64,000 nucleotides of DNA from Prevotella sp. UBA2444 (GTDB lineage Bacteria > Bacteroidota > Bacteroidia > Bacteroidales > Bacteroidaceae). Each line of letters opens with the position of its first letter. Positions within the stretch are counted from its first letter, which is position 1. The stretch is taken from the NCBI GenBank assembly GCA_002342665.1, contig DDQK01000039.1, positions 4,437-68,436 on the forward strand. Reading direction: 5' to 3'. A program made the translations under genes and the position numbers. Shown here piece after piece: positions 24,534 to 34,426 of this stretch. The notes beneath the pieces are model-generated. The model had not been told where the DNA came from and searched no databases. It saw only the letters and a list, made by a program, of their open reading frames with translations.

Positions 24534-27500
24534 TCAATCTGACAGAATAGACCGACAGACTGTCAGTGCAGTCTCCACGGAAGGGATATCGGTGACCACC
24601 ATCGAGCGCTTGCCGTTGGCTTCACGGAGATTGCAGCGGCGCACGTTGCGAGCCATATAGTCTATGACTCGTCCGAATGTCTCGCTCTGATAGTAGGGGC
24701 TTTCCGGACGGCTCACGAAGTAGAGGAACATCTTCTGCTGCTTGAGCATAAGCTTCTCGACGCCGAGCTGCTTGCCAAGCACACGGAGCGACACCACCCG
24801 AATCAGTTCTTCAGCCACCTCGGGGATATCGCCAAAGCGGTCTTTCAGTCGGCTGCGATAAGCCTCGAGCTGTGCATCCAGATCATGCCGATTGGCTATG
24901 TTGTCGAGTTCGCGATAGAGCAGCATGCGCTCAGAGTCGCTCGGCACATACTGATCGGGGAAGTACATCTCGATGTCGGACTCCACGGCACAGTCGTCGA
25001 CAAATTGAGCACCGAACGTTGAGTATTGCGCATTCGACATTCTTGCGTCCCGTTGGTAGTTAGCGTCCTTCGGTCGAGCGGAAGATTGAACACTATTGGC
25101 GACAGAGCTGCTATCAAGCAACCTGTCCCCATGATTCTCTGCCGCCGTGAACTCAGGCTCCTCGTTGCGAAGTTCCGTCATGGCCTGCTGCAGAATCTTC
25201 TGATAGGTCTCGTAGCCAAGATCGGAGATGAAACCCGACTGTTCAGCTCCCAAGAGGTTGCCCGCCCCACGGATGTCAAGATCCTGCATGGCTATATTGA
25301 TGCCAGAGCCCAGGTCGGAGAAGTTCTCGAGGGCTTCCAGGCGTCGGCGCGACTCAGGATTGAGAGCAGCCAAGGGTGGTGCAAGCAGATAGCAGAAAGC
25401 CTTGCGGTTGCCCCGTCCCACGCGACCACGCATCTGATGGAGATCAGAGAGTCCGAAGTTGTGGGCACCATTGATGATGATGGTATTGGCATTAGGAATG
25501 TCGATGCCATTCTCTACGATGGTGGTAGAGAGCAGCACATCGTAATCATAGTTGGAGAAATCGAGGATGATCTTCTCCAACTCTTCCGGTTTCATCTGTC
25601 CATGCCCAATGGCAATGCGAGCATCGGGGATGTACTTGTGGATCATCTCGGCAATATGAGTCAGGTCACTGATACGGTTGTTGACGAAATAGACCTGTCC
25701 GTTGCGCGACATCTCAAAGTTGATGGCATCCGTGACAATCTCAGCGCCGAAAGTATGAATCTCCGTCTGTATGGGGTAACGGTTAGGAGGCGGTGTCTGT
25801 ATGACACTCAGGTCGCGGGCTCCAACGAGAGAGAACTGAAGGGTTCGGGGAATAGGCGTGGCCGACATGGTCAGCGTATCGACATTAGACTTCATCTGGC
25901 GCAGTTTCTCCTTGGTAGAGACGCCAAACTTCTGTTCCTCATCGATGATGAGCAGACCAAGATCATGGAACTTCACCGTCTTGCCGATGAGTTTATGCGT
26001 ACCTATTATAATATCAACCTTTCCTTCGGCCAGGTCCTTCAGCAGTTGAGTTGTCTGCTTGGCCGACTTGGCCCTCGTAAGATAGTCCACACGGACAGGC
26101 ATATCCTTCAGTCGGCTGGCAAAGGTACGATAGTGCTGATAAGCCAGTACGGTGGTAGGCACAAGCACGGCCACCTGCTTGCCGTCGCAGGCAGCCTTGA
26201 AGGCAGCACGCACGGCCACCTCCGTCTTTCCAAAGCCCACATCACCACAGACCAGTCGATCCATGGGGCGCGCCCGTTCCATATCAGCCTTAACATCCTG
26301 GGTGGCCTTCAGCTGGTCGGGGGTATCCTCATAGAGGAAGCTGGCCTCCAGCTCGTGCTGTAGATAGGAGTCGTGACTGAAGGCAAAGCCCTTTTCTCGC
26401 CGACGCTTGGCATAGAGTTTGATCAGGTCGCGGGCGATGTCCTTGATATGGTTCTTGGTACGCTCCTTCAGACGTTCCCACTGACCTGTGCCAAGAGTGG
26501 ACAGTCGAGGGGGCTCACCATTATCCTGCGACTTGTATTTCGACACCTTATAGAGCGAGTGGATACTCACGTAGATGCTGTCGCCGTGCTGGTAGAGGAT
26601 CTTGATCATCTCCTGATAGCCCTGTTGTCCGGCGGCATTAGTGACAGGCATGCGCACCAGTCCGCCAAACTTGCCCACGCCATGATCCACATGCACCACG
26701 AAATCACCAATCTCAAACTGCTGTATCTCCTTCAGCGTGAGGGCCATCTTTCCGCTACGAGCCTTGTCGCTGCGGAGGTTGTACTTGTGGAAACGGTCGA
26801 ATATCTGGTGGTCGGTGAAAATGCAGTATCGCAGGTCGGTGTCGGCAAAACCCTCGTGAAGCGTTTTTTCTACAGGCGTAAAGAGGGATGCGTCGCTACT
26901 GGTACCTACGGCAAGAATCTCCTTCAGACGCTCATTCTGCTTCTGGCTGTCGGCAAGGACGAAGATACGGTAACCTTGCAGGAGGAAATCCTCAAACGAC
27001 TGCTTCAGCATGTCGAAGTTCTTGTGGAAGAGAGGCTGTACGGAGATATTGAACCGCAGGGTGGCCTGTGGCTGCTGAGAGGGCCGATGGCCGAACTCTA
27101 TCCTACGGAAGTTTTCGGCATCAGCCATAAACTGAGGTCCGGAAATCAACTGGGAATCGCGACGCAGCTGGCGCTCGATGTCACGCTGTTCCATCTCGGT
27201 GGCCTCAGCCATCTGCTCCATACGGGCCTGCTCGGAGAAGCCTTCCTGGTAGGCCCTGTCGACAGCATCACGCACATAAAGGTAGTCTTTCACCACGAGC
27301 AGCGTCTCCTTGGGGACAAACGACAAGAAAGGCACCTTGTCGCCAGTCTCGGTAGCCAGTTCCGGAACAATCTCTATACGGTCACGGCGATCCTTCGACA
27401 GCTGATCCTCCACTTCGAACGTACGAATGGAGTCAATATCGTCACCGAAGAAATCGACACGATAAGGATACTCGCAACTGTAGGAATAGACATCGAGGAT

Positions 27501-28049
27501 AGAACCGCGAAGGGCGAACTGTCCTGGTTCATAGACATAGTCAACCTCACGGAACCCGAACTCCTTGAGGCTTTTCTCCACCTCAGTCACATCGACGGTC
27601 TGCCCCTGTTCCAAGGTGAGAGTGCGGGCATCGAGACTCTGTTGTGAGACCACCAGTTCGGCGACGGCCTCAGGATAGGTGACGACATAGAGTGAGGAGG
27701 AAAGCGAGGACAATCGGGAGAGCACCTCTGTGCGGAGGATCTCACTGGCCGCATCTCGCTGGGCGTACTTGATAGCACGCCGATAACTACTGGGGAAGAA
27801 GAGTACATCGCCTTCGCCCATCAACTGTATCAGGTCGTGGTAAAAATAACCTGCCTCCTCTGCATCCTGGAGGATGAACAACAACGGAGACTTACACTTC
27901 GGAGCCAGACTTCCGAACACCATAGGCGCCGAGGAGCCCAACAAGCCCTCGAGGAAAATCGTCCTGACAGATGATTTCCCCAACGCCTGAGCCAGTGCCG
28001 ACACCTGCGGCAGCTTGGCATAGAGTTTCACTAATTCCTGTATATTCAT
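24534..28049 (-). CDS. mfd: Transcription-repair coupling factor Mfd
   Basis: A 1171-residue ATPase that removes stalled RNA polymerase and recruits UvrA. In order: UvrB-like domains (about 1-350), the RNA-polymerase interaction domain starting [17 protein letters not shown] (about 450), the translocase with Walker [17 protein letters not shown] (about 605) and DEEQ box [12 protein letters not shown], motif [11 protein letters not shown], and the C-terminal TRCF domain. Between the translocase and the C-terminal domain (about residues 968-1015) there is a stretch unlike other Mfd proteins ([18 protein letters not shown] and following). Its DNA contains units resembling the intergenic repeats. 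The reading frame is intact, so the protein is probably active. Confidence 0.95.
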   Translation of the reverse strand: MNIQELVKLYAKLPQVSALAQALGKSSVRTIFLEGLLGSSAPMVFGSLAPKCKSPLLFILQDAEEAGYFYHDLIQLMGEGDVLFFPSSYRRAIKYAQRDAASEILRTEVLSRLSSLSSSLYVVTYPEAVAELVVSQQSLDARTLTLEQGQTVDVTEVEKSLKEFGFREVDYVYEPGQFALRGSILDVYSYSCEYPYRVDFFGDDIDSIRTFEVEDQLSKDRRDRIEIVPELATETGDKVPFLSFVPKETLLVVKDYLYVRDAVDRAYQEGFSEQARMEQMAEATEMEQRDIERQLRRDSQLISGPQFMADAENFRRIEFGHRPSQQPQATLRFNISVQPLFHKNFDMLKQSFEDFLLQGYRIFVLADSQKQNERLKEILAVGTSSDASLFTPVEKTLHEGFADTDLRYCIFTDHQIFDRFHKYNLRSDKARSGKMALTLKEIQQFEIGDFVVHVDHGVGKFGGLVRMPVTNAAGQQGYQEMIKILYQHGDSIYVSIHSLYKVSKYKSQDNGEPPRLSTLGTGQWERLKERTKNHIKDIARDLIKLYAKRRREKGFAFSHDSYLQHELEASFLYEDTPDQLKATQDVKADMERARPMDRLVCGDVGFGKTEVAVRAAFKAACDGKQVAVLVPTTVLAYQHYRTFASRLKDMPVRVDYLTRAKSAKQTTQLLKDLAEGKVDIIIGTHKLIGKTVKFHDLGLLIIDEEQKFGVSTKEKLRQMKSNVDTLTMSATPIPRTLQFSLVGARDLSVIQTPPPNRYPIQTEIHTFGAEIVTDAINFEMSRNGQVYFVNNRISDLTHIAEMIHKYIPDARIAIGHGQMKPEELEKIILDFSNYDYDVLLSTTIVENGIDIPNANTIIINGAHNFGLSDLHQMRGRVGRGNRKAFCYLLAPPLAALNPESRRRLEALENFSDLGSGINIAMQDLDIRGAGNLLGAEQSGFISDLGYETYQKILQQAMTELRNEEPEFTAAENHGDRLLDSSSVANSVQSSARPKDANYQRDARMSNAQYSTFGAQFVDDCAVESDIEMYFPDQYVPSDSERMLLYRELDNIANRHDLDAQLEAYRSRLKDRFGDIPEVAEELIRVVSLRVLGKQLGVEKLMLKQQKMFLYFVSRPESPYYQSETFGRVIDYMARNVRRCNLREANGKRSMVVTDIPSVETALTVCRSILSD

Positions 28050-28062
28050 CGCGAACTGGCTG

Positions 28063-28094
28063 CAAAGGTACGAATAAGCGAGCAGAAAACCAAA
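28063..28094 (-). promoter_or_regulatory. mfd promoter
   Basis: TTTG (28094-28091), 20 bases, TACCTTTG (28070-28063) on the minus strand; 13 bases remain before the ATG. Confidence 0.85.
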
Positions 28095-28174
28095 TTTTAT
28101 TTGGGATTTCTCAAGCGAGAGTACCTAAGAGCGTCAGGTCAAAGTTACTACTTTTTAATGGAACAGAAAGGGTG

Positions 28175-28218
28175 AAAGACACAAAGAAAAGTTAAAAAGG
28201 GGAAAACTTTGTGTCTTT
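28175..28218. repeat. Perfect 12-bp inverted repeat
   Basis: AAAGACACAAAG and CTTTGTGTCTTT separated by 20 bases, upstream of the -7 element (TACCTTTG near 28245) of the glycosyltransferase gene. It cannot terminate mfd, which runs the other way. Confidence 0.8.
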
Positions 28219-28270
28219 ATGTTCATGTGTTCAGTTTTTTAATTACCTTTGTAGCGTGAATACTCAGATT

Positions 28271-29023
28271 ATGCACAAAAGTGACAGTATCGTTATCATT
28301 CCGACGTATAACGAGAAGGAGAACATCGAAAGAATCATCCGGGCCGTATTCGGCTTGGAGAAATGCTTCCATATCCTCGTCATCGACGACGGATCACCAG
28401 ACGGGACTGCTGCCATCGTCAGGCAGATGATGGCCACAGAGTTTGGCGACCGCCTGTTCATCCTCGAACGAAGCGGCAAGCAAGGTCTTGGCACGGCCTA
28501 CATCATGGGATTCAAGTGGGCCCTGCAGCACGACTATGAATACATCTTCGAGATGGATGCCGACTTCAGTCACGACCCCAACGACTTGCCGCGGCTCTAT
28601 GCAGCCTGCCATGACGAGGGTTACGACCTGGCTATCGGCTCTCGCTACGTATCGGGGGTTAACGTGGTCAACTGGCCCATCGGGCGTGTGCTGATGAGCT
28701 ACTTTGCCTCAAAATATGTGCGTATCGTCACTGGCTTCAAGGTTCACGATACGACTGCCGGTTTCAAGTGCTATAAGCGGCGCGTGCTGGAGACCATCGA
28801 GCTCGACAAGATCCGCTTCAAGGGCTATGGTTTCCAGATAGAGATGAAATATACGGCCTATAAGATCGGATTCAAGATCAAGGAGGTCAGTGTGGTCTTC
28901 GTCAACCGTCGCGAGGGCACCAGCAAGATGTCCGGTGGCATCTTCGGTGAGGCATTCTTCGGCGTGATGCGCCTGAGGCTCGACGGATGGTTGAGGAAGT
29001 ATCCCAAAATAAGTAATGAGTAA
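28271..29023 (+). CDS. Polyprenol-phosphate mannosyltransferase-like glycosyltransferase (DPM1 family)
   Basis: A 250-residue GT2 enzyme that probably loads a sugar onto polyprenyl phosphate at the inner membrane. IVIIPTYNEKENIERII, LVIDDGSPDGTA, FEMDADFSHDPNDLPRL (the DxD metal site), AIGSRYVSG and the late motif RREGTSKMSGG are those of dolichyl-phosphate-mannose synthase. No C-terminal membrane domain. The start at 28271 gives the usual N-terminus; an upstream TTG/GTG start at 28211 would fall inside the inverted repeat. Its stop overlaps the PlsC-like gene by 8 bases. Confidence 0.88.
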   Translation: MHKSDSIVIIPTYNEKENIERIIRAVFGLEKCFHILVIDDGSPDGTAAIVRQMMATEFGDRLFILERSGKQGLGTAYIMGFKWALQHDYEYIFEMDADFSHDPNDLPRLYAACHDEGYDLAIGSRYVSGVNVVNWPIGRVLMSYFASKYVRIVTGFKVHDTTAGFKCYKRRVLETIELDKIRFKGYGFQIEMKYTAYKIGFKIKEVSVVFVNRREGTSKMSGGIFGEAFFGVMRLRLDGWLRKYPKISNE

Positions 29024-29795
29024 TGATCCCATTATGATTACTTTGCTATACCGTATCTATCAGATATTCATCGGAGTGCCCGTACTGGTGATTGTCACCA
29101 TCATCACGGCTCTGGAAGTGGGCATCGGCACCACCATCGGTAACGGCCACTTCTGGGGTTACTACCCTGGGCGCTGGTGGGCCAAGACCATTCTCAAGAC
29201 GCTGCTCATACCCGTCAAGGTAGAGGGCAGCGAACATCTGGAGAAAGACCAGAGCTACGTGTTCGTGAGCAACCATCAGGGAGCTTTCGACATATTCCTG
29301 ATCTACGGTTATCTGGGCCGTAACTTCAAGTGGATGATGAAGCACCAGCTGCGCAAGATTCCCTTTGTGGGCTATGCCTGCGAGAAGTCACACCAGATTA
29401 TGGTCGACAAACGGGGACCCAAGAAGATTCAGAAGACCTACGAGACAGCCCGCAAGATTCTTCAGGAGGGCTATAGCGTCACCGTTTTCCCTGAGGGAGC
29501 CCGCACCTTCACTGGGCATATGGGAAAATTCAAGAAGGGAGCCTTCGCACTGGCCGACGAGCTGCAGTTGCCCGTAGTACCGCTGACCATCAACGGATCG
29601 TTCGACATCCTGCCGCGACAGAAAGGGTTCGCCCTCATCAACTGGCATCCGCTCACCCTGACGATTCATCAGGCCATCTACCCCGTAGGACAGGGGCCGG
29701 AGAATATAGAGGCCACCATGCGACAAGCCTACGATTCCGTGATGTCGGCTCTCACGCCCGAATATCAGGGCTACGTGGAGAACCCGGACCAATGA
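29016..29795 (+). CDS. 1-acyl-glycerol-3-phosphate acyltransferase-like protein (PlsC family)
   Basis: 259 residues. An N-terminal hydrophobic segment (GVPVLVIVTIITALEVGIG, about 20-38) anchors it to the inner membrane. Acyltransferase motif I is VSNHQGAFDIF (HxxxxD), motif III is VFPEGARTFTG, and motif IV lies around LPVVPLTINGS. It transfers an acyl chain to a lysophospholipid in phosphatidic acid synthesis. Translationally coupled to the glycosyltransferase in front through an 8-base overlap. Confidence 0.9.
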   Translation: MSNDPIMITLLYRIYQIFIGVPVLVIVTIITALEVGIGTTIGNGHFWGYYPGRWWAKTILKTLLIPVKVEGSEHLEKDQSYVFVSNHQGAFDIFLIYGYLGRNFKWMMKHQLRKIPFVGYACEKSHQIMVDKRGPKKIQKTYETARKILQEGYSVTVFPEGARTFTGHMGKFKKGAFALADELQLPVVPLTINGSFDILPRQKGFALINWHPLTLTIHQAIYPVGQGPENIEATMRQAYDSVMSALTPEYQGYVENPDQ

Positions 29796-29825
29796 TTGAT
29801 AACTGATAATTGAAACCTGGAAATT

Positions 29826-31004
29826 ATGATTGCAAGAGCACCATACCTGTTTTTCCTACTCATCCTCCTACCCGACTTGTATCTCGACCAGCACTACTGG
29901 CGTCATCGTTTCCCCACATGGCGGCGACTGCTCTACTGGGTACCTTCGGCTGTGATGGTGGCATACACCATCCACCTGATGAATGAGAAGAATTTCATTC
30001 CCGACAACCCGAACGTCGTCTATATCTACCTGCTGTTGCTGGGACTCATCGTCATTCCCAAGGCAGTCTATGTACTCTGCTCCATCACAGGCCTTACCCT
30101 GAGCAAGATATTCCATAAGAAGAGTTCGACTCGCCCAGCCAAGAACTACGGCAATCTGGTGGGACTCCTTGCGGTGCCCATCGTCTGGTACATCGTGCTC
30201 TACGGCTCTTTCATCGGATTCCAGAAACTGGAGGTGAACCATCATACCTATGCCTCACCCGATCTGCCTCAGGCCTTCGACGGCTACAGGATAGTCATCT
30301 TCTCCGATGCCCATGTAGGCAGCTATGCAGGTGACAAACAGTGGATACTGCAAAAGGCCATTGACAGCATCAACGCCCAAAGGCCCGACATGATCGTGTT
30401 CACTGGCGACCTGCAGAACACCCAGCCCTCCGACCTCTATCAGCACCGGGACCTGCTCGCACAGCTGAAGGCCAAAGACGGCGTCTACTCCGTACTTGGC
30501 AACCACGACTATGCGCAGTATGTCGCTCTCGACCAGGCAGGCAAGGTGGCCAACTGCCGGGAAACCATCAGTCTGCAACGGCAGATGGGGTGGACCCTGT
30601 TACGCAATGAGCATCACATAATAGAGCGAGGCAAGCAGCACATCGTCATCGCAGGCATGGAGAACGATGGCGACGGAAAGCATTTTCCCCAGAAGGGCAA
30701 CATCGGTAAGACACTGGGAAAGAGCAAAGACGACTTTATCATCATGCTCGAGCACGACCCTTCCAGCTGGCGCCGAAAGATCATCCCCGACGGCAGGGCT
30801 CAGCTCACCCTCAGCGGACACACTCACAATGCACAGTTCTCCATCTTCGGATGGTCACCCATCTCGATGACTGGCAAGGAGACCAACGGATGGTATGAGG
30901 AAGACGGTCAGTCGCTCTTCGTCACTGCCGGCGTCGGAGGTCTCATCCCGTTCCGATTCGGAGCTACAGGTGAGATTGTCGTTCTCACCTTGCGAAGAAA
31001 ATAG
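29826..31004 (+). CDS. Membrane-anchored metallophosphoesterase (YkuE-like)
   Basis: 392 residues. Four hydrophobic helices occupy about residues 5-145. The calcineurin-like domain follows: IVIFSDAHVGS (DxH), VFTGDLQNT (GDxxxx), VLGNHDYAQ (GNHD), and LTLSGHTHNAQF (GHxH). Members of this branch hydrolyse phosphodiesters or pyrophosphates, several of them lipid-linked. It comes 30 bases behind the PlsC-like gene, so a lipid role is plausible but not shown. The stop meets the stop of the convergent gene directly. Confidence 0.88.
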   Translation: MIARAPYLFFLLILLPDLYLDQHYWRHRFPTWRRLLYWVPSAVMVAYTIHLMNEKNFIPDNPNVVYIYLLLLGLIVIPKAVYVLCSITGLTLSKIFHKKSSTRPAKNYGNLVGLLAVPIVWYIVLYGSFIGFQKLEVNHHTYASPDLPQAFDGYRIVIFSDAHVGSYAGDKQWILQKAIDSINAQRPDMIVFTGDLQNTQPSDLYQHRDLLAQLKAKDGVYSVLGNHDYAQYVALDQAGKVANCRETISLQRQMGWTLLRNEHHIIERGKQHIVIAGMENDGDGKHFPQKGNIGKTLGKSKDDFIIMLEHDPSSWRRKIIPDGRAQLTLSGHTHNAQFSIFGWSPISMTGKETNGWYEEDGQSLFVTAGVGGLIPFRFGATGEIVVLTLRRK

Positions 31005-31811
31005 TCACAGATTGGCAGCAAGGAATCGACGCAAGTACTCCACAGGGAGTCCACGTCGACGTGCATAGTCGAGTAGTTGGTCTTCGCCAATCTTACCAAG
31101 CGAGAAATAGCGGGCCCTGGGATGGGCTATCATCAAGCCAGAGACACTGGCATGAGGCTTCATGGCTCCACTCTGCGTGAGGCGTATACCAATCTGCGAG
31201 AGGTCGAGCAGTGAGTCGATCACGAAATTAAGGCTTGTATCGGGCAACGATGGATAGCCCACGGCAGGTCGGATGCCTTGGAATCGCTCCTGCTGCATCT
31301 CTGCAATCGTCAGGTTTTCCTCAGGAGCATACCCCCAATAGTGTTTGCGAACCTCCTCGTGCATCCGTTCGGCAGCAGCTTCTGCCAAGCGGTCTGCCAG
31401 CAGTTGCATCATCATCTTCTGATAGGGGTCGGCATCATAGTCTGTCTCCAAGCCATGCGAGACGCTGGTAGCAAAGATGCCTATTCTGTCGGAGATGCCA
31501 GAAGAGAGAGGACGCACAAAATCAGAGAGACACAGGAAATCACTACCCGGCTGCTGTTGCCGGAGGAAGGGGATGGAGACATGCTCTCTCCCTGTCCCGA
31601 CTATCAGATCGTCGCCATCGCTATTGGCATCGAAGAGACGGAAGCGGGCAAAGGCCTGATAGCGCCCCTCACATTCCATAAGGGCTGTCTCGGCCTCCTG
31701 GCGTAGTTTCTGTATCTCGGTTTCAGGCTTCCCCGACATCCCCCAGGCATGATAGAAATAGACCCAGTTGATGTAGGACGCAATATCGGATATCTCGTAA
31801 GTAAGTGTCAT
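31005..31811 (-). CDS. Stand-alone methionine synthase activation domain
   Basis: 268 residues matching only the C-terminal AdoMet-binding domain of cobalamin-dependent methionine synthase. AEAAAERMHEEVRKHYWGYAPEE and IRPAVGYPSLPD (the RxxxGYxxxPD motif that binds AdoMet) are clear, followed by GMKPHASVSGLMIAHPRARYFSLGKI-like sequence near the end. In Escherichia coli the domain is fused to MetH and lets it be reductively re-methylated; here it is a separate protein, so it should act in trans on a MetH encoded elsewhere. Translationally coupled to pyrC by an ATGA overlap. Confidence 0.88.
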   Translation of the reverse strand: MTLTYEISDIASYINWVYFYHAWGMSGKPETEIQKLRQEAETALMECEGRYQAFARFRLFDANSDGDDLIVGTGREHVSIPFLRQQQPGSDFLCLSDFVRPLSSGISDRIGIFATSVSHGLETDYDADPYQKMMMQLLADRLAEAAAERMHEEVRKHYWGYAPEENLTIAEMQQERFQGIRPAVGYPSLPDTSLNFVIDSLLDLSQIGIRLTQSGAMKPHASVSGLMIAHPRARYFSLGKIGEDQLLDYARRRGLPVEYLRRFLAANL

Positions 31812-33136
31812 CGGAACTGGAGTGGTTGACCTATATAATCAGTGTCCACCTTTCCGTCTGCATAGACGCTGTGGCCATTACAGATGGTACGCTCCACTCG
31901 CCATAGGAACATGTGACCCTCCATCGGACTCCAGCCACACTTACTCTGGATCAGACTCTTGCTGACCACCCATCCAGTATTGGGGCGCACCAGCACCATG
32001 TCGGCCTGATAGCCTTCACGGATGAAGCCTCTGTTGCGAATGCCGAAGAGCTGGGCAGGATGGTGACACATCAGTTCTACCAGGCGCTCCACCGTCAGCA
32101 CTCCCCTATCCACCAGTTCGAGCATGGTAACAAGCGAGAACTGCACCATCGGCATCCCACTGGCAGCACGAGCACAGCCTCCCTCCTTCTGCGATAACAA
32201 ATGGGGGGCGTGGTCAGTAGCCACCACGGCGATGCGTCCATCACCAAGGGCCTGTTGCAGGGCATCACGGTCGCGCTCTGTCTTGACGGCCGGGTTGCAC
32301 TTGATACGGGTGCCCAGTGAACGATAGTCACGGTCAGAGAAATAGAGGTGGCTGACAGTAGCCTCAGCCGTAATCATTGAACCAGGGAAAGGTTCAAAGA
32401 GTTCCAGTTCGCGTGCTGTTGTCAGATGTGCCACATGGAGGCGTGCATGGTGCTTCACGGCCAGTTCTACCGCCAGGCGGGTACTCTCGTAGCAGGCCTC
32501 CTCGCTACGTATTTCGGGATGATGACTCACATCGGGATCAACGCCATAGAGTGCCTTGGCCTGCTCCATATTGCGGTTGATGATGGACGTATCCTCGCAG
32601 TGGGTCATAATGGGTAATGGTGCTGTTGCAAAAATCCGTTCCAAGGCCTGGCGACGGTCTACCAGCATATTGCCCGTCGATGACCCCATAAAGAGCTTGA
32701 TACCTGGTATACGGTGTATGTCGAGCTGAGGAAAGAGGTCGGCATTATCATTGGTAGCACCGAAAAAGAAACTGTAATTGGCATGGCTCTTACATGATGC
32801 CAGACGGAATTTCTCTTCGAGGGCTTCCAGAGTAGTAGTTTGGGGCACGGTGTTGGGCATCTCCAGATAGGAGGTGACGCCTCCTGCCACAGCCGCACGA
32901 CTCTCGCTCTCTATGTCAGCCTTCTCTGTCAGTCCTGGCTCACGGAAGTGCACATGGTCGTCGATGATGCCTGGCAGCACAAAACAGCCCGAAGCATCAA
33001 TCGTCATGTCGACAGGTGCTTCGGGCTGTTCTGAGCCAGGAATAATCCGTGCTATCTGTTCTCCGTCAATCAGGACGGAAGCATCAAAGGGCTTGCCTTC
33101 GTTGACGATGGTTCCTCCCTTGACGAGCGTCCTCAT
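31808..33136 (-). CDS. pyrC: Dihydroorotase (class I type)
   Basis: 442 residues; cyclises carbamoyl aspartate in pyrimidine synthesis. Amidohydrolase motifs: PGIIDDHVHFREPG with the metal-binding HxH, GGVTSYLEMPNT, IKLFMGSSTG with the lysine expected to be carboxylated, THCEDTS, VAHLTTA, and VATDHAPH with the catalytic Asp. Length and motifs match class I enzymes, though some such proteins are allantoinase-like. It is between a DUF4369-type lipoprotein and the MetH activation gene, with 4-base overlaps on both sides. Confidence 0.9.
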   Translation of the reverse strand: MRTLVKGGTIVNEGKPFDASVLIDGEQIARIIPGSEQPEAPVDMTIDASGCFVLPGIIDDHVHFREPGLTEKADIESESRAAVAGGVTSYLEMPNTVPQTTTLEALEEKFRLASCKSHANYSFFFGATNDNADLFPQLDIHRIPGIKLFMGSSTGNMLVDRRQALERIFATAPLPIMTHCEDTSIINRNMEQAKALYGVDPDVSHHPEIRSEEACYESTRLAVELAVKHHARLHVAHLTTARELELFEPFPGSMITAEATVSHLYFSDRDYRSLGTRIKCNPAVKTERDRDALQQALGDGRIAVVATDHAPHLLSQKEGGCARAASGMPMVQFSLVTMLELVDRGVLTVERLVELMCHHPAQLFGIRNRGFIREGYQADMVLVRPNTGWVVSKSLIQSKCGWSPMEGHMFLWRVERTICNGHSVYADGKVDTDYIGQPLQFR

Positions 33137-33939
33137 GGCTTGGGGGCATTAGTAAGCGGTGAATGCAGCGAGTCGGTGGCCAGCACACTGGGAGCAGCGG
33201 GAGCCACAGGAGGCTGCTGGGCGGCGGTCTCTGCTGCATCGTCTACCAGTCCGTTCTGACGGGCCTGTATCTCGTTGGCCACACGATAGTACTCCTTGAC
33301 ATAGGCGTCATCCTTGAATTTCTTCGTGGCCTTGCTCATGATGTCCTCTATCTGGGGTGTCAGCACCGGATAGGGATAGGAGCCTGTCATCATCATAAAC
33401 ACACCGGGACCCAGCACATTGTCAAAGTTGTCCACGATGAAATTGGTCACCAGGCTGTCCTCCTGCTGTGCGATACGGGCTGCCTCCACGGAGAGCTGCT
33501 GGTTGATGGTGCCCTCGTCGATACCGTCGAGCATCATCTGACTCTGCTTGTGCGACAGTTCGCCCATCTCGTTGCTCAACTGGTTGTGAAGGGTGATAAA
33601 CTCATAGAGCTTGTCGTTCAGAGGGGTACCACTGACGCGCTGGTTGGCATTGTCGATCTTGATCTCTATCTCGCCTTTCTCCACCACCACGGGCATGATA
33701 CTCTCGTCGTCCATATAAAGGCTTGCCATACGGATTGTATCCAGCAGGCCCGTGAAACGGAACTTGCCGTGAACCACGTCGCAGGAATCGATGTTCTTCA
33801 GTTCCTGATCCTTGACGGCCTTCAGATATAGTTTATTTCCATCAAGCGACGACACAGTGGATGAACCCTGTATGTTGTAGGATTCAGCACACGAGGTCAA
33901 CGTGAGAATAGCTACCAGTACATATACTATTTTGTTCAT
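33133..33939 (-). CDS. Lipoprotein with DUF4369-like N-terminal domain
   Basis: 268 residues: lipoprotein signal (lipobox LTSC, Cys17), then a beta-rich domain (SSLDGNKLYLKAVKDQELKN ... FRFTGLLDT) as found in DUF4369 proteins of Bacteroidota, then helices with IMSKATKKFKDDAYV and a Pro/Ala-rich tail. In relatives DUF4369 precedes a thioredoxin-like domain, but no CxxC is visible here, so redox activity is unlikely. The ATG at 33939 is preferred over 33960. A -7 element TACATTTG lies at 33965-33958. Function unknown. Confidence 0.72.
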   Translation of the reverse strand: MNKIVYVLVAILTLTSCAESYNIQGSSTVSSLDGNKLYLKAVKDQELKNIDSCDVVHGKFRFTGLLDTIRMASLYMDDESIMPVVVEKGEIEIKIDNANQRVSGTPLNDKLYEFITLHNQLSNEMGELSHKQSQMMLDGIDEGTINQQLSVEAARIAQQEDSLVTNFIVDNFDNVLGPGVFMMMTGSYPYPVLTPQIEDIMSKATKKFKDDAYVKEYYRVANEIQARQNGLVDDAAETAAQQPPVAPAAPSVLATDSLHSPLTNAPKP

Positions 33940-33984
33940 AACGATTTGTTTATGCTGCAAATGTACAACGTTCTATTGAATCAG

Positions 33985-34021
33985 AAAAAAAAATTTGCGC
34001 ATTTTAAAACAAATGTGCAAA
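33985..34021 (-). terminator. Terminator after the small membrane protein gene
   Basis: On the minus strand TTTGCACATTT / AAATGCGCAAA form a stem with one mismatch, followed by nine T. Confidence 0.75.
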
Positions 34022-34036
34022 CTTTTATAGTTTTTT

Positions 34037-34426
34037 TTATTCTTTTGCCAGTTCATTTGCAATTCTGTGCGTAGAATAGAGTTGAAGGATGGCTGCGATG
34101 AGCAGCGTAATCACCCACTTGTTGTACACATATTCTATATAGGTGATATGCGAAAGACCAAGGAAATTGCCCTGGCTTGCAAACATCAGCAGAGCAGACA
34201 CCAGGAAGAGGATATCGCTCAGGAGCATCATCCTGCGCAGACGACGTATCACCACATTCTTGCCTTCGTAGCGCTGCAGCATCTGCATCGAGGCAAAGCC
34301 CAGAGCTCCAAGGGCGAACACGTAGGGGGCACCTTTCCACATCAGCACACTGCTGCCGGCTCCTATCACCATCAGCACTGCACCCAACAAGAATATCGCG
34401 TTCTCGGTCTTACTCAGCTGCCTCAT
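34037..34426 (-). CDS. Small four-helix membrane protein, unknown function
   Basis: 129 residues with four hydrophobic helices (AIFLLGAVLMVIGAGSSVLMW; APYVFALGALGFASMQML; LLSDILFLVSALLMFA; WVITLLIAAILQLYS). I do not recognise a family. It overlaps the end of the divIC-like gene by 17 bases and shares its transcript, so a link to the cell envelope or division is possible but not shown. The start is the ATG at 34426; a GTG codon precedes it. Confidence 0.7.
   Translation of the reverse strand: MRQLSKTENAIFLLGAVLMVIGAGSSVLMWKGAPYVFALGALGFASMQMLQRYEGKNVVIRRLRRMMLLSDILFLVSALLMFASQGNFLGLSHITYIEYVYNKWVITLLIAAILQLYSTHRIANELAKE

Noticed and set aside
24872-27647. Long plus-strand frames (25026-26363, 26373-27647)
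   Set aside because: Shadows of mfd caused by codon bias; the minus strand shows all helicase motifs.
31812-33960. Cobalamin riboswitch for the MetH activation gene
   Set aside because: The gene starts inside a coupled operon and no B12-box sequence is seen upstream of the first gene.
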